Shown: positions 1-12,100 of the stretch, in pieces | How the letters are laid out: every line of letters starts with the position of its first letter | How positions within the stretch are numbered: position 1 is the stretch's first letter | Origin: Porodaedalea pini | Lineage: Eukaryota; Basidiomycota; Agaricomycetes; Hymenochaetales; Hymenochaetaceae | NCBI GenBank assembly: GCA_002794775.1 | Contig: NBAY01000021.1 | Coordinates: 186,001-250,000, forward strand | Length of the DNA stretch: 64,000 nt | Direction of reading: 5' to 3' | The notes under the pieces: model-generated | What the model saw: only the letters and a program-made list of their open reading frames with translations | Databases searched by the model: none | What the model was told of the DNA's origin: nothing | Program-made: the position numbers and the translations under genes

Positions 1-2
1 CA

Positions 3-941
3 CGTGAATTCACTGGTGGCGACGACTACCTCGACTTCAGACGTGAAGTCCTTCTTTTTGTATCCGCGAACCCGAACCGATACCCTACGTCGGAGAGTAA
101 GATCTATGTAGCTCTCTCCTACCTGAAGGGTGGTAATGTGGCAACGTGGGCGCAAAACTACGTCGAGGAGTCGACAACATCGGGGATCGTTACCTTCACC
201 GACAGCTGGGAAAGATTCCAGGAACGACTCGACGCCTCGTTTGATGACCCGAATCGCAAGGAGGCGGCGCTAAAGGAATTCCGGGAGAAGGTTCAGAAGG
301 ACCTCACCGCAGACAAGTTCTTCCAGCAGCTCGACGTCATCATCAAGCGTGCGGAACTGAAGGACGACGGTATCATCTGTGATCGTCTCAAACGCGCGAT
401 GAACATCGAAGTAGTGCGTGGAGTCCTGAGATTGACGCCGGTCCCGACGAAATACGAGGACTGGAAAAACAAGGCTATCGAGATCGATCGCGGCGAGCAA
501 CAGATCCGCGCAATCCAACGAGGCCGCCCATTTATACCCCAGCCTCGCCCACAGCAACAACAAGGACCCCCGGCTCGCCGTCAGGTAGCGGCCCCTCACG
601 TCGACAGACGCGACGCGACCGGCGTCACTTTCGGAGGCGCGGGACAACCGATGGACGTCTCCATGAACGAGGCGCAACGACGACGCGCGTGCTGGATCTG
701 CGGCGGGCTGGGCCATTTCAAGGACAAGTGTCCGCAGGGGAAGCCGATCATCCAGCGCATGCTGGAACTAATGGCACCAGGCGAACGCCGTATCCTTGCG
801 GACGAGCTCGGCGCGATGAAGGAATCGGCCTTCGAGGAAGTCGTAGACACTCGGAGGTCGACGGTGGAGGACTATGTGGAGGAAGGAGAGAATGACGAAG
901 AGGTCGTCGACTCGCAGGGTTTTGCGAGTGGTCAGGCGTAA
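3..941 (+). CDS. gag: Gag polyprotein, 5'-partial
   Basis: This is the nucleocapsid/capsid protein of the retrotransposon. The frame is open from base 3, before the first ATG at 138, so the true start lies upstream of the window. The N-terminal part has the usual retrotransposon Gag spacing of Gly-Asp, Phe and Trp residues. The C-terminal part has a Pro/Gln-rich linker and one CCHC zinc knuckle, C-x2-C-x4-H-x4-C, at 690-731, followed by an acidic tail. It ends at TAA 939-941. The pol frame overlaps it and lies at -1 relative to gag, so Gag-Pol is probably made by -1 ribosomal frameshifting at 917-923. No stop or frameshift is visible in the part present. Confidence 0.9.
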   Translation, partial: REFTGGDDYLDFRREVLLFVSANPNRYPTSESKIYVALSYLKGGNVATWAQNYVEESTTSGIVTFTDSWERFQERLDASFDDPNRKEAALKEFREKVQKDLTADKFFQQLDVIIKRAELKDDGIICDRLKRAMNIEVVRGVLRLTPVPTKYEDWKNKAIEIDRGEQQIRAIQRGRPFIPQPRPQQQQGPPARRQVAAPHVDRRDATGVTFGGAGQPMDVSMNEAQRRRACWICGGLGHFKDKCPQGKPIIQRMLELMAPGERRILADELGAMKESAFEEVVDTRRSTVEDYVEEGENDEEVVDSQGFASGQA

Positions 942-959
942 CCATCGGGACGACTGACC
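917..959 (+). promoter_or_regulatory. Predicted -1 ribosomal frameshift signal (slippery site plus hairpin)
   Basis: The heptamer G GGT TTT (917-923) fits X XXY YYZ in the gag frame. After a 6-nt spacer a hairpin follows: GGTCAG (930-935) pairs with CTGACC (954-959). The stem continues inward, after a one-base mismatch, with CGT pairing with ACG around a 10-nt loop. The gag stop (939-941) lies inside the loop side. A slip by one base at TTT enters the pol frame (923 onward), which is open. The same layout remains in copy 2 at 5023-5065, where the inner pair has become a G-T wobble. The function is inferred, not tested. Confidence 0.7.
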
Positions 960-3900
960 GAGAAGAACAAGGGACTTCGAATCCGTACTCGTTAAAATAT
1001 AACCAACCGTCTGTACAACACGTAGATGCAAACGACGTCGATGGTTTTCCTGAGTATGAAGTCCCCACCGGTGTGAAAGAGAGAGAAGAATATGAGCAGC
1101 TGTTCATGAGAGGAACTGGCGGACGCCAGCTGGACCTTCTCCTGAACGTCGGACACAGCGTGGAAGGTGAAGTGAGGGAGGTGGACGCACACGCACTCGT
1201 GGATTCGGGATGTACAGGATCGTGCATTGATGTAAGGTTCGTCGAACGGTACGGACTGGAGACGAAGCGTTATATCCGACCCCTTGCGGTACTCAATGCC
1301 GACGGCACACACAACGAAGCCGGATTGATCGAGGAATACGTCGACATCGAACTTACGATCGGTCATCATAAAGAACGGATCGTCCTGGCGGTAACCTCAT
1401 TGGCATCGTCAAACATCTTTCTAGGGTACGACTGGCTTCGTAAACACAACCCGGAAGTCGACTGGAAGACGGGAACACTCGACTTTACGCGTTGCCCGAG
1501 TGAATGTGTAGTGGAGAGGAACGTGGAGGAAGGCATGCGGAAGGTGTGGAGAGCGGTGGAAGAGACGAAGGGGGTGAGAGAGGTGCGAATGGACAAGACG
1601 TCCTGGCCCACATACCTCAACGACTACGCCGACGTCTTCAGCGAAAAAGGTTTCGAGAAGCTACTGGAACATCGCCCATGGGACCACGTCATCGACTTGA
1701 AGCCCGACTTCAAACCGAGCGACTGTAAGATCTACCCGCTCACGCCAACTGAGCAGCAGTCGCTCAAGGACTTCCTCGATGAAAATCTGAAGTCAGGTCG
1801 CATTCGACGGTCGATATCGCCCATGGCGTCACCTTTCTTCTTCATAAAGAAGGCCGACAAATCGCTACGCCCGATCCAGGATTACCGTAAACTCAACGAC
1901 GGCACAATCAAGAATAAGTACCCCCTCCCTCTCATCGACGAACTTGTTGATAAGGTCAAGAAGGCGAAGTACATCACTAAGCTTGACCTTCGCTGGGGGT
2001 ACTACAACGTCCGGATCCGCGAAGGCGACGAGTGGAAGGCGGCATTTCGCACGAACATGGGCCTATTCGAGCCAACGGTCATGTTCTTCGGTCTTTGCAA
2101 TGCGCCGGCAACGTTTCAAGCGTTCGTCAACCACATCTTCAAGGAGCTGATCTACGCGAACTTGATCATCGTATACCTCGACGACATACTGATCCTCTCA
2201 GAAACCATTGAGGAGCACATCGACACGTCGAGGCGCGTACTTCAGATCCTCCGAGAAAACGGCTTGTACTTGAAGCCGGAAAAGTGCGAATTCGATGCCA
2301 AGGTCGTTAAGTATCTCGGTCACATCATCGGCAACGGCGAGATCAAGGCGGACCCGGCAAAGACGGAGGCGATTGCGAACTGGCCAGTCCCACGAAACCT
2401 CAAGGAGCTACAACAGTTCCTCGGCATGGGTAATTGGCTACGACGGTTCATCAAGGACTACAGCAAGGTGGTCCATCCGCTGACATCGCTGACGGGCAAG
2501 AAGGACTGGGTATGGGAGACCGAACAGCAGGAGGCGTTCGAGGAGCTGAGATGACGTCTCTGCTCACCTCCAGTCCTGGTCATCGCTAACGACGAGGGCC
2601 CTTTCCGCGTTGAGGCGGACTCGTCAAACTTCGCACTCGGAGGCGTGCTATTGCAGAAACAGGAAGGCAAGTGGAGGGTAGTCGCCTATAGGTCAGAAGC
2701 GCTCCTACCGGCCGAACGAAACTACGAGATCTACGACAAGGAGATGCTCGCAATCGTCTCGGCACTCAAGGAATGGCGTCAATACCTCCTGGGCGCTCGC
2801 CACAAGATCGAGATCTGGTCCGACCATGCCAACCTCACCTACTTCAGGTCGGCACAGAAACTGAGCTATCGACAAGCTCGCTGGCGGACCGAACTCGAAG
2901 AATTCGACTTCCACCTCGAGCACAAGTCGGGGAAGACGATGGGCAAGGCGGACTTACTGTCGCGCAAAGCAGGCTATGATGAGGGAAAGGACGACAACGA
3001 TGACGTCGTGTTCATCAAGGACAAGTGGCTGAATCGTGGAGTGGTGAGGACGTCGCGTGAGGAAGTGTTGGAACGAGTGGGTGACGCGCAGAGGGCGCAG
3101 GACGAGTCGGAGAGACCGACAGGAATGGTGAAGGCCGACGGGTTGTGGCGGATGAAGGGAAAAGTGTACGTGCCGTCAACGATGAAGGAAGCGGTTTTAC
3201 GGGAATGCCACGACTCGACCCTGGCAGGACATCCCGGATCGTCAAAAATGGTCGAACTGGTACGTCGAGACTTCTGGTGGGCGTCGATGTTCTCCGACGT
3301 TCGAGCATACGTCCGAGGATGCGACCGTTGCCAGCGGACAAAGGCTCTGAGAACATCGAGATCAAGGCCACTTCACCCGAACACGATCCCGGAAGGCCCA
3401 TGGGAAATTGTCACGGTCGACCTCATCAGAGAACTCCCGGACTCCAAGGGGCACAACGCAATCTGCGTCTTCATGGACAGATTCTCGAAACAGATGCATG
3501 CCATCCCGACGACGACGAAACTGTCAGCGGAAGGCATGGCTCAGTTATACCGAGACCACGTCTTCCGCCTCCATGGCCTACCGAAGAAGATCATCCACGA
3601 CCGAGGCACACAGTTCGATGCGTCGATGATGAAGGAGCTATACAAACTCCTACACATCGAAGGCAACCCGTCAACGGCATACCACCCACAAACAGACGGT
3701 CAGACGGAACGCGTCAATCAAGAGCTCGAACAGTACCTCCGGCTCTTCGTCAATCATCGGCAATCGGACTGGAAGGACTGGCTCCCCCTCGCAGAGTTCG
3801 CCTACAACAACCGTGAACATTCAGCGACAAGGATGTCACCCTTCTACGCAAACACCGGACGTCACCCTATGAGCTTCGACACCGTACGAACTTCCTCTGC

Positions 3901-4567
3901 CAACATGTCGGCGGAAGAATTCGCCAAGCACATCAAGGAGACTCATCGCGTTGCTAAGGACAATCTAGTCAAGGCAGCAGAGGACATGAAGCGCTACCAT
4001 GACCGGACAGCAGGAGCTTCGGTGGAGTACAAGGCTGGAGACAAAGTCTTCCTTGACGGGCGAAACATCAGTATGGACTCGCCGACGAAGAAACTCGCAG
4101 ACAAATGGTACGGCCCCTTTGACATCGTCGACAAGGTAGGAGCGAGCGCGTACAAGCTCAAACTCCCGAAGCGATGGAAAAAGGTCCACCCTGTCTTCAA
4201 CGAAGCCCTGTTGAAACCCGCCGTCGAACCGTCCTTTGAAAGCCAGAAGCAACCGCCGCCGCCGCCGCCAGACATCATCGACAACGAGGAGGAATACGAA
4301 CTCGAGGAAGTCTTAGACTCACGTCTGCACCGAGGGAAACTACAGTACCTTATCAAGTGGGTCGGCTACAACGAACCTACTTGGCAGCCTGAGACGGACT
4401 TCGGCAAGAACGCGAAGGAGGCGATCGCTGAGTTCTACCTCAAACATCCCGGTGCACCTCGGAAACTCGACATCCCTCGTCAACGACTCCGTCCGCTCTT
4501 CGTCGACACCGAGCCTGACGACCGCGATCATGGTTGGTCGGGACGCCCAACCTTGAAGGGGGGGTAA
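923..4567 (+). pseudogene. pol: Pol polyprotein of copy 1, one in-frame stop
   Basis: The frame runs from the frameshift site to TAA 4565-4567, with a single TGA at 2552-2554. In order it encodes an aspartic protease (VDSG motif near 1200), a reverse transcriptase with YLDD (near 2175), RNase H, an integrase with an HHCC zinc-binding region (C-x2-C near 3318-3330) and DDE core (HDRGTQFD near 3597), and a chromodomain (about 4289-4402, with WVGYNEPTW). Copy 2 has CGA where copy 1 has the TGA stop, so the lesion is a C-to-T change at a CpG. The stop falls between reverse transcriptase and RNase H. No frameshift is visible, so this is a recent or lightly damaged copy. Confidence 0.9.
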
Positions 4568-5010
4568 TGTTAGAACCTGAACTTTCACTTCCACTTCCTT
4601 TCCTTTATTTTCCCTTTTACCATTTCCTTTATTATATTCGTCCTTTTCATTATATTTACCCATCTTACACAATCATTCCCACACTCCTTTCACGCAACCT
4701 TCATTCGTTCCATTCCTAATTACATAAACTATACAGTACTTAGATAATACGGTCCCACAGGCGCTGCATTTATAAGGAAGAGGAATTGCAAACGAACACC
4801 CGTTCTGCTTTTCCTCTTACCTCCGCGACGACCTAGGTGAGACCGCGTCCCCCTCCTGTAGTAGAGTACATTGTATTAATCCTCTTACCTCCGCGACGAC
4901 CTAGTCTGAGTACCGCGTGTCCCGAGTCCCTGTTCGAGTATAGCACGTCCCAGACAACAGTCAGCCGAGGCCTGCCCAATCCGAGTCGTCTCCCGGATTC
5001 CCGCCTAACA
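4568..5010 (+). repeat. LTR of copy 1 (3' LTR, 443 bp)
   Basis: It begins TGTTAG directly after the pol stop and ends CCTAACA, giving the TG...CA termini of an LTR. The LTR at 8671-9103 aligns along its whole length. It has a pyrimidine-rich U3-like start and a TATA-like TTTATAAGG near 4770. A 25-bp direct repeat occurs inside it (4812-4836 and 4880-4904) and is kept in the other LTR. The U3-like half has diverged more than the 3' half. Confidence 0.92.
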
Positions 5011-8000
5011 CGTCGACTCGCAGGGTTTTGCGAGTGGTCAGGCGTAGCCATCGGGGCGACTGACCGAGAAGAACAAGGGACTTCGAATCCGGATTCGCTA
5101 AAATATAACCAACCGTCTGTACAATACATAGATGCAAACGACGTCGATGGTTTTCCCGATTATGAAGTCCCCACCGGTGTGAACAAAGATGAAGAGTACG
5201 AGCAACTGTTCATGAGAGGAACTGGCGGACGCCAGCTGGACCTTCTCCTGACCGTCGAGCATGAAATAGCGGGTGAGGCGAGAGAGGTAGATGCGCATGC
5301 CCTTGTGGATTCGGGATGCACAGGATCCTGCATCGATGTCAGGTTCGTCAAGAGGTACGGGTTGGAAACGAAACGCTACATTCGACCCCTCGCGGTGCTC
5401 AACGCCGATGGCACGCACAATGAGGCCGGATTGATCGAGGAGTACGTTGACGTCGAGCTCATGATCGGCCGTCACCAGGAGAGGATCGTCCTCGCAGTAA
5501 CGTCCCTAGCGTCGTCAAACATCTTCCTGGGGTACGACTGGCTTCGACATCACAATCCGGAGGTCGACTGGAAAACGGGTTCGATCGAATTCACCCGCTG
5601 TCCAGAAGAATGTGCGATCAAGAGGGAGCCGGTGGAGGACCTAGGCAAGGTGAAGAAGGTGGTGGAACAGATGAGGAGGGTGAGTGAGATGCGAATGGAC
5701 AAGGCGTCCTGGCCCGTGTACCTCAACGACTACGCCGACGTTTTCAGCGAAAAAGGTTTCGAGAAGCTGCCGGAACACCGACCCTGGGACCATGTCATCG
5801 ACTTGAAGCCCGACTTCAAACCGAGCGACTGTAAGATCTACCCGCTCACGCCAACTGAGCAGCAGTCACTCAAGGACTTCCTTGATGAAAATCTGAAGTC
5901 GGGTCGCATTCGACGGTCGATATCGCCCATGGCGTCGCCCTTCTTCTTCATTAAGAAGGCCGACAAATCACTACGCCCGATCCAGGATTACCGTAAGCTC
6001 AATGACGGCACGATCAAGAACAAGTATCCCCTCCCTCTCATTGACGAACTCGTCGACAAGGTCAAGAAAGCGAAGTACATCACTAAGCTTGACCTTCGCT
6101 GGGGGTACTACAATATCCGGATCCACGAGGGTGATGAATGGAAGGCAGCATTTCGCACAAACATGGGCCTCTTCGAACCGACGGTCATGTTTTTTGGCCT
6201 TTGCAACGCGCCGGCCACTTTCCAGGCCTTTGTCAACCACATCTTTAAGGACCTAATCTACGCGAACTTGATCATCGTATACCTCGACGACATCCTGATC
6301 CTCTCGGAAACCATTGAGGAGCATATCAACACGTCGAGGCGCATACTCCAGATCCTCCGAGAAAATGGCCTGTACCTGAAGCCGGAGAAGTGCGAGTTTG
6401 ACGCCAAGGTCGTCAAATACCTCGGCCACATCATCGGCAATGGCGAGATCAGGGCTGACCCGGCAAAGACGGAGGCGATTGCGAACTGGCCAGTCCCACG
6501 GAACCTCAAGGAGCTACAACAGTTCCTCGGTATGGGAAACTGGCTGAGACGGTTTATTAAGGACTACAGCAAGGTGGTCCGACTGTTGACGTCGTTAACG
6601 GGCAAGAAGGACTGGGTATGGGAGACCGAACAGCAGGAAGCGTTCGAGGAGCTGAGACGACGTCTCTGCTCACCTCCAGTCCTAGCCATCGCCAATGACG
6701 AGGGCCCTTTCCGCGTAGAAGCGGACTCGTCGAACTTTGCGCTCGGTGGTGTGTTGTTGCAGAAGCAGGAAGGGAAGTGGAGGGTGATCGCCTACAGGTC
6801 AGAGGCACTTGAACCGGCGGAACGAAACTACGAGATCTACAACAAGGAGATGCTCACGATCGTTTTGGCGCTCAAGGAGTGGCGGCAATACCTCCTTGGT
6901 GCTCGCCACAAGATTGAAATCTGGTCTGACCACGCCAACCTCACCTACTTCAGGTCGGCGCAGAAGCTGAGCTATCGCCAAGCTCGCTGGCGGACCGAAC
7001 TTGAAGAATTCGACTTCCACCTCGAACACAAGTCGGGCAAGACGATGGGCAAGGCCGACCTGCTATCGCGCATGGCGGGCTATGATCAGGGCAAGGATGA
7101 CAACGATGGGGTCGTGTTCATCAAGGATAAGTGGTTGAACCGTGGAGTGGTGCGGACATCGCGCGACGAGGTGGTGGAACGAGTGGGTGAAGCGCAGAGG
7201 GCGCAGGACGAGTCGGAGAGGCCTACGGGTTTGGTGGAGGTCGACGAGTTGTGGCGGATGAAAGGCAAGGTGTATGTTCCATCGACAATAAAGGAGGCCG
7301 TGTTGCGGGAGTGCCACGACTCGGTTCTGGCTGGTCATCCGGGAGCATCGAAGACAGTAGAACTCGTCTGTCGCGATTTCTGGTGGGCATCGATGTTCTC
7401 CGACGTCCGAGCATACGTCTGAGGATGCGACCGTTGTCAATGGACGAAAGCCTTAAGAATGTCGAGGTCTAGACCACTTCATCCAAACGCTGTCCCTGAA
7501 GGACCCTGGGAAATTGTTACAGTCGACCTAATCGGAGAGCTCCCAGACTCCAAGGGACACAATGCGATCTGCGTCTTCGTGGATAGGTTCTCGAAGCAGA
7601 TGCACGCGATCCCGATGACGACGAGGCTGTCAGCAGAAGGCATGGCCCAGCTGTACCGCGACCACGTCTTCCGCCTCCATGGCCTACCGAAGAAGATCAT
7701 CCACGACCGAGGCACGCAGTTTGATGCGTCGATGATGAAGGAGCTGTACAAACTTCTGCACATTGAAGGCAACCCGTCGACAGCGTACCATCCACAGACG
7801 GATGGTCAAACGGAACGCGTTAACCAAGAGCTCAAACAGTACCTTCGACTCTTCGTTAACCATCGGCAATCGGACTGGAAGGACTGGCTCCCCCTCGCAG
7901 AGTTCGCATACAACAACCGTGAACACTCAGCAACAAAGATGTCCCCCTTCTACGCGAACACAGGACGTCACCCCTTGAGCTTCGACACGACGCGAACCTC

Positions 8001-8670
8001 ATCCGCTAACATGTCAGCGGAAGAATTCGCAAAGCACATCAAGGAGACTCATCGCGTTGCTAAGGACAACCTAGTCAAGGCAGCAGAGGACATGAAGCAC
8101 TACCATGACCGGACAGCAGGAGCTTTGGTGGAGTACAAGACTGGAGACAAGGTCTTCCTTGATGGGCGAAACATCAGTACGGACTCGCTGACAAAGAAAC
8201 TCGCAGACAAATGGTACGGCCCCTTTGACGTCGTCGACAAGATAGGAGCGAGCGCGTACAAGCTCAAACTCCCGAAGCGATGGAAAAAGGTCCACCCTGT
8301 CTTCAACGAAGCCCTATTGAAACCCGCCATCGAACCGTCCTTTGAAAGCCAGAAGCAACCGCCGCCGCCGCCAGACATTGTCAACAACGAGGAGGAGTAC
8401 GAACTCGAGGAAGTCTTAGACTCACGTCTGCACCGAGGGAAACTACAGTACCTTGTCAAGTGGGTCGGCTACAATGAACCTACTTGGCAGCCTGAGACGG
8501 ACTTCGGCGAGAACGCGAAGGAGGCAATCGCTGAGTTCTACCTCAAACATCCCGGTGCACCTCGGAAACTCGACATCCCTCATCAACGACTCCGTCCGCT
8601 CTTCGTCGACACCGAGCCAAACGACCACGATCTTGGCTGGTCGGGACGCCCAGCCTTGAAGGGGGGGTAA
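5011..8670 (+). pseudogene. pol: Pol polyprotein of copy 2, one in-frame stop
   Basis: It is co-linear with pol of copy 1: protease (VDSGCTG near 5305), reverse transcriptase with YLDD (near 6281), RNase H, integrase and chromodomain, ending at TAA 8668-8670. A TGA at 7420-7422 replaces the CGA found in copy 1, just before the integrase zinc-binding cysteines. A nearby CGG-to-TGG change turns Arg into Trp. Both are C-to-T changes at CpG. The frame is also open upstream into the LTR from 4837, but that is chance and not a start. An intact product is unlikely, though no frameshift is present. Confidence 0.88.
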
Positions 8671-9103
8671 TGTTAGAACTCGAACTTCCCCTTTTCTTTA
8701 TTTTCCCTTTTCCTTTTCCTTTTCTTTTAATCACTCCTTTTCATTATATTTAATCATCTTTTCAATCATTTCCCACACTCCTTTCACATGACCTTCATTC
8801 GTTCCATTCCAAGTTACATAAACTATACAGTACTTAGATAATCCGGTCTCACAATCGGCGTGAATAAGAGGTTTGAGGAACTCGCATGAACACTTGTTCT
8901 GCTTTTCCTCTTACCTCCGCGACGACCTAGGTGAGACCGCGTCCCCTCCTGTAGTAGTGTATATTGTATTAATCCTCTTACCTCCGCGACGACCTAGCCT
9001 GAGTATAGCGTGTCCCGAGTTCCCGCTCGAGTATAGCACGTCCCAGACGACAGTTAGCCGAGGCCTGCCCAGTCCGAGTTGTCTCCCGGACTCCCGCCTA
9101 ACA
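8671..9103 (+). repeat. 3' LTR of copy 2 (433 bp)
   Basis: It starts TGTTAG right after the pol TAA and a GGGGGGG purine run, and ends CCTAACA. It matches the LTR at 4568-5010 and keeps the internal 25-bp duplication (8906-8930 and 8973-8997). The bases after it, AGATG, are the expected target-site copy. If so, AGATG should also precede the 5' LTR of copy 2 upstream of the window. The ATG of the next coding relic starts two bases after the LTR end. Confidence 0.92.
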
Positions 9104-9105
9104 AG

Positions 9106-12100
9106 ATGTCAAAATTAGCAGCCCAGCAGCGGGTGGCGGCGCTGCAGAAAGCCCGCCAGAATTGATGTTCGCCTCCTGGCACGGAAGTGACTCACTGCGA
9201 TTCTGGTACACGTAGTGGTGTGCATAGAACAGGTTCAATGCCTAGATACACCCAGTCAGCCACAGAACAAATCAAAGGCCTGACGGCTGAATTGAAGGAA
9301 ACAAACTAGCAACTCACCAAACATCAAAACCTCACCATCTCACAAGCTGAACTCATCAATGACCTTCACTCAACAATTGAACACCTACAGGAAGACATCA
9401 GTACTAAAGACCTGGAGCTTCAATCGATTCAAAACTCACTTATTTTGACCACCGGCCGCCTTGACAGAGCTCAGAATCGACTTTCTTCCACTTCTTCTGG
9501 CCTTTATGCTGCTCAGAGGTCTGCCAAGTGCTTTGGAGCTGTTATCTCAAGCCTGAGATGCAAGAATAAGCTGTTAGGGGCTCAGGCAGAAGAATACCAG
9601 ACAAAACTCACTTTGTTGGAAGCGCAGACTGCTGCTGTTCATCGGTTGCTCAATTTCACCAAGAACAAGCTTCGGGATGCTGAGGATCGTCTAGGAAAGC
9701 TACAAGCTGAAAAGATGTTAGAAACAGATGCATATAGTCGACAGAACGATAACTTACAGAAACGACTCTTACGCTCTCAAAAATACAGCTGGGCCATTCA
9801 TATGCATCTTGCACGAGCCTGGAGATGCATTCAAAATCTAAAATGCCTCAGGTCAACTGCTTGAAAGACAATAAAACTCACAGAAAAAGGGATTTATACT
9901 TCACTTGTTCATTTGCTAGTCCGTTGTCTCATCCTTCTTGGATGTCCTACCTCAAATGCTGGGAAAGTCGTCAAGGCTTTCGTCCAGTTCACATCCTCTT
10001 TCCTTAGGATGAAAGCCTCAAAATCTAAGAAAAAATTACACACACTGAGTCCACGAACCGTCGGTCGTATTTTAGGTGAAGGAGATGTAGCTGTTGAGGT
10101 ACAGCTGGGATACGAACTCCTTCAAATGCCAGGTAAGTTAATTTAAAAATGCAAAGATAGATGCATATACTCATCTTTATAGGTTTTACAACTGAGAGGG
10201 ATGGAACAAGCAATAGGAATCAGAATTTCAAATCATTTCACATCAACCTTCAAGCTTCAAAGACGTACCTGAACAGTGGAGACTCCCCATCTTCTTTGAC
10301 CTCTGTCTCCACCAAACATTCCTCTGAATCTGTTACTCCCGAGGTAGTCGAGCACAAGGTCCGGTTCGCTGGAGTTCGAATGTCAGCGAATCACCGCTCA
10401 GAAATGCAGAAAGAAGGCGATATTAATTGCCTAGGTGATATCATCAAGACCTTCAAAAAAAGTCCGCTCACTTCGACGGCCAAGCTACTGGAGCAGCCAT
10501 TTGATGAGGTGTTCCTGGCCATGAAATTTGCCAGCTTGCATGGGGACCATGCAGAAGATCAGAAGGCAAAGCATCGGTTGCTCGGCGAATGGAAAGAGGA
10601 GTTGTCAATGTGGGGACTTGGTGTGCAATGTTTCTTTTCCAAAAGGCCAGATGAACGTAGCACCCTCATTTCAGAGGCTAAGATGGCCCTGATTACTGGG
10701 CTTGGCAGAGAATCTATCTGGGAAGGCCTGAGTGTGCACAAAAAGGAGGAGAAAGGGTTAGAATTTACAAATAATCTGGCTGAAACTTGTGCAGGAGAAG
10801 CTTACCTCGTGCTTTTAGAGGAGGAGAGGCATCTTTTGAAGCCTTTTGTTTGGACCGGGTGCGATATGCACAAGGATCTGAACATGGTGAAGGGAGGCGA
10901 TCAAGGGACACAGGAGAAATGGAAGGAGCTTGGTACTTCACCTGTCGGCCTCGCAAATCGAGATAACACAGCCATCCTTGAGCTTGCAGAAGGCCAGGGA
11001 GAAGAGGAGAGTGCGGTGGAGAAATGAGCTTGAGAAGTTACTACGGGAGGTGCTGTCAAGCTTGCTAGCCTCACCAGTGCACTGTTTAACCACAAAGATG
11101 ACAAGAAAGGTCAGCAACATACGTTCAGAGACAATGCAAGATTCACCACTAGACGCATTTTTACATTCTCTGATACATCCAACACTTGGTACAGCTTGTT
11201 TCTCCAAGTGGCAGCTGATCTCCTGGCAGATCTGGACTTCTATGTTGACTATATGAAAGGAAATTTTCACACATTTGGAAACGTCGATCAAAGCAGATCA
11301 TCATCGATCATACACGTGATTACGCAGTCACCTGATCTTGACGGATACTTGCCTAGGCAAAAATCCGTCAGTCACAGTCACGCTACACTGTCACATCTTG
11401 TGACATGGCACACAAACATCAAGAAAGCAAAGGACAACCAATGGAGGTTGATCCCCAATGCACCAAGTGCATGCTACTACAGAACATAGCACAGAAGGTC
11501 CCAGAACTCCTGAAGACAATAGGATTAATGGACCAGGACATCACATTACGAGCACACAAGTGGGAAGGCCAATCCCCATACTTTGAAACAGGACAGGCAA
11601 TCTACTATCGAGATGCCAAGACATATAAAGTCCACATCAGTAAGGAAGAACATGGCATGGAGAACTACAAATGGGATACAGTCATCCAATACAATAAGGA
11701 GCCACATGAAGAATGCAGGAACTGCAAGATGATGATACGAATACCTACCCCGAGTCCAGTACAAGGGAATGATGTACCAATACACATAACGACAGCACTC
11801 AAGCACTGTTGGGCATACCTCAGGGACATAAAGCATCTAGGCACGATTATGCTATACGAATTCGAGCACGTGTCATGAAGACGAACATTCAAGATCACTC
11901 TAGCCCTAGGACCACATGACCCACCATTCACAATGGAGACATGTCTCGGCAGAGCAGCCTTAACACCGAACGGACCGGACACTGAATGGCGAGCCAAGAA
12001 TAACCCATGGGTCCACATGGTTATCCCCAATGGATTTGAATGGGAAGAATGACCACCCGAAGTGCAGCAATGCAACCCAATAGGCTATGCAGTGCCACAA

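Larger units (their letters stand above)
1..5010 (+). mobile_element. Ty3/gypsy chromovirus, copy 1 (5' end outside window)
   Basis: This is an LTR retrotransposon in the order gag, protease, reverse transcriptase, RNase H, integrase, chromodomain, LTR. That order and the C-terminal chromodomain place it among the chromoviruses (Ty3/gypsy, Metaviridae). The 5' LTR, primer binding site and start of gag lie upstream of base 1. A purine run ending in seven G and a TAA stop directly precede the 3' LTR and probably act as the polypurine tract. Copy 1 ends at the LTR terminus CA at 5010. The next base continues in the tail of a second gag, so copy 1 probably inserted into copy 2. One TGA interrupts pol, so the copy is probably not autonomous. 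Confidence 0.93.
5011..9103 (+). mobile_element. Ty3/gypsy chromovirus, copy 2 (visible part, gag interrupted)
   Basis: Base 5011 corresponds exactly to base 905 of copy 1, inside the last codons of gag. From there the element is co-linear with copy 1 through pol to its own 3' LTR (8671-9103). Its 5' LTR, primer binding site and most of gag are not seen. The simplest reading is that copy 1 inserted here, so the missing part should lie upstream of copy 1's 5' LTR, outside the window. The frameshift hairpin remains at 5023-5065. One stop disrupts pol. Confidence 0.85.

Noticed and set aside
270..2670. Several antisense open frames of 60-160 codons across gag and pol
   Set aside because: They are shadows of the GC-rich sense coding sequence, show no motifs and recur opposite both copies.
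4837..5010. Open frame beginning inside the LTR and continuing into pol of copy 2
   Set aside because: The frame is open by chance through the LTR. Pol is normally reached by frameshifting from gag, and copy 1 shows no such start.
5011..5065. Auto-integrated circle as origin of the LTR-gag junction
   Set aside because: It would give the same junction, but simple nested insertion needs fewer steps. It is kept only as an alternative.
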